Below are positions 5,696 to 5,913 of a stretch of DNA of 5,913 nucleotides, piece by piece (the stretch's first letter is position 1; every line of letters starts with the position of its first letter). Under the pieces are notes generated by a model. That model searched no databases. It was not told the origin of the DNA and worked only from the letters and a program-made list of their open reading frames with translations. Both the position numbers and the translations under genes were made by a program. The stretch is from Actinomycetota bacterium (GTDB lineage: Bacteria; Actinomycetota; Actinomycetes; S36-B12; UBA5976), in contig WLGZ01000060.1 in assembly GCA_009702945.1 (NCBI GenBank), forward strand, positions 1 through 5,913. Direction: 5' to 3'.

Positions 5696-5913
5696 ATGAG
5701 TCTTCTTGAAATGCGGGAAGTTTCCTCCGGGTATGGAACCATGCGGGTAATCCATGGCCTCAACTTCACAATTGATCCTGGCGAGAGAATTGGACTTGTT
5801 GGCCTAAATGGTCATGGCAAAACCACGCTGATCAGCACAATTGTCGGAATGACTGGCTGGCAAGATGGCTCGATTGAGTTCATGGGTCAACAAATTGGTG
5901 GTCGCCGTTCGCA
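5696..5913 (+). CDS. ABC transporter ATP-binding protein, LivF-like (N-terminal part, runs off window)
   Basis: ATG 5696 opens a frame of 72 complete codons that continues past the right edge. It begins MSLLEMREVSSGYGTMRVIHG, typical of the N-terminus of LivF/UrtE-type ATPases (aromatic Tyr13 in SGYG for adenine stacking), and contains Walker A GLNGHGKTT (residues 36-44), with His in place of the common Ala. The segment GSIEFMGQQIGGRRS is the usual beta-strand region after Walker A. It would form the heterodimeric nucleotide-binding pair with the preceding LivG-like subunit. It starts 2 bases after the previous stop, so the two are surely co-transcribed and probably translationally coupled. 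Motifs beyond Walker A are outside the window. Confidence 0.88.
   Translation, partial: MSLLEMREVSSGYGTMRVIHGLNFTIDPGERIGLVGLNGHGKTTLISTIVGMTGWQDGSIEFMGQQIGGRRS

Noticed and set aside
1..5913. CRISPR array, tRNA or rRNA genes, defence or toxin-antitoxin genes
   Set aside because: No regularly spaced repeats, tRNA-like cloverleaf stretches or rRNA sequence were seen, and every sizeable coding region fits a metabolic, regulatory or transport family.

Overview
The window looks like a compact actinobacterial accessory or catabolic locus. Hand-counted stretches run from about 43 to 52% GC, low for Actinobacteria, and intergenic gaps are very short. The lipoprotein signal (cleavage at LAAC followed by a Gly/Ser linker), the GAF-LuxR regulator without a receiver domain, and the close resemblance of the oxidoreductase and deacetylase to families I know from Streptomyces-type genomes all point to Actinobacteria. 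The low GC and tight packing would suit a streamlined aquatic lineage such as the acI/Nanopelagicales group. That placement is inference; no search was run.

Layout. (1) Positions 2-2379, plus strand: the C-terminal part of a DAO-type FAD oxidoreductase, a cysteine hydrolase of the isochorismatase superfamily, and a complete class II histone-deacetylase-like zinc amidohydrolase with all catalytic residues. (2) 2384-3394, minus strand: a GAF-LuxR regulator converging on the deacetylase with only 4 bases between stop codons. (3) 3395-3649: a 255-base divergent regulatory region with a candidate promoter, an operator-like inverted repeat and a GC-rich 18-base hairpin. (4) 3650-5913, plus strand: a branched-chain-amino-acid/amide/urea type (HAAT) ABC transporter, with a lipoprotein binding protein, a LivG-like ATPase and the start of a LivF-like ATPase. 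No permease gene is in view; permeases presumably follow past the right edge.

How it may work together. The transporter would bring in a small polar amide, amino acid or amine. The zinc deacetylase and the cysteine hydrolase could each split an amide bond, and the FAD enzyme could oxidise the amine released. The GAF domain of the regulator could sense a substrate or intermediate and control the divergent promoter. The substrate cannot be read from the sequence; acetylpolyamine-like or carbamoyl/N-methyl amino acid compounds are candidates only.

The most unexpected detail is a perfect 15-base direct repeat (GGATTCGACAGTTAA) flanking the cysteine hydrolase gene. One copy is the natural 3' end of the oxidoreductase gene (Gly-Phe-Asp-Ser-stop); the other lies just after the hydrolase, outside any gene. 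With the hydrolase's lower GC, this suggests the hydrolase was inserted between an originally adjacent oxidoreductase and deacetylase.
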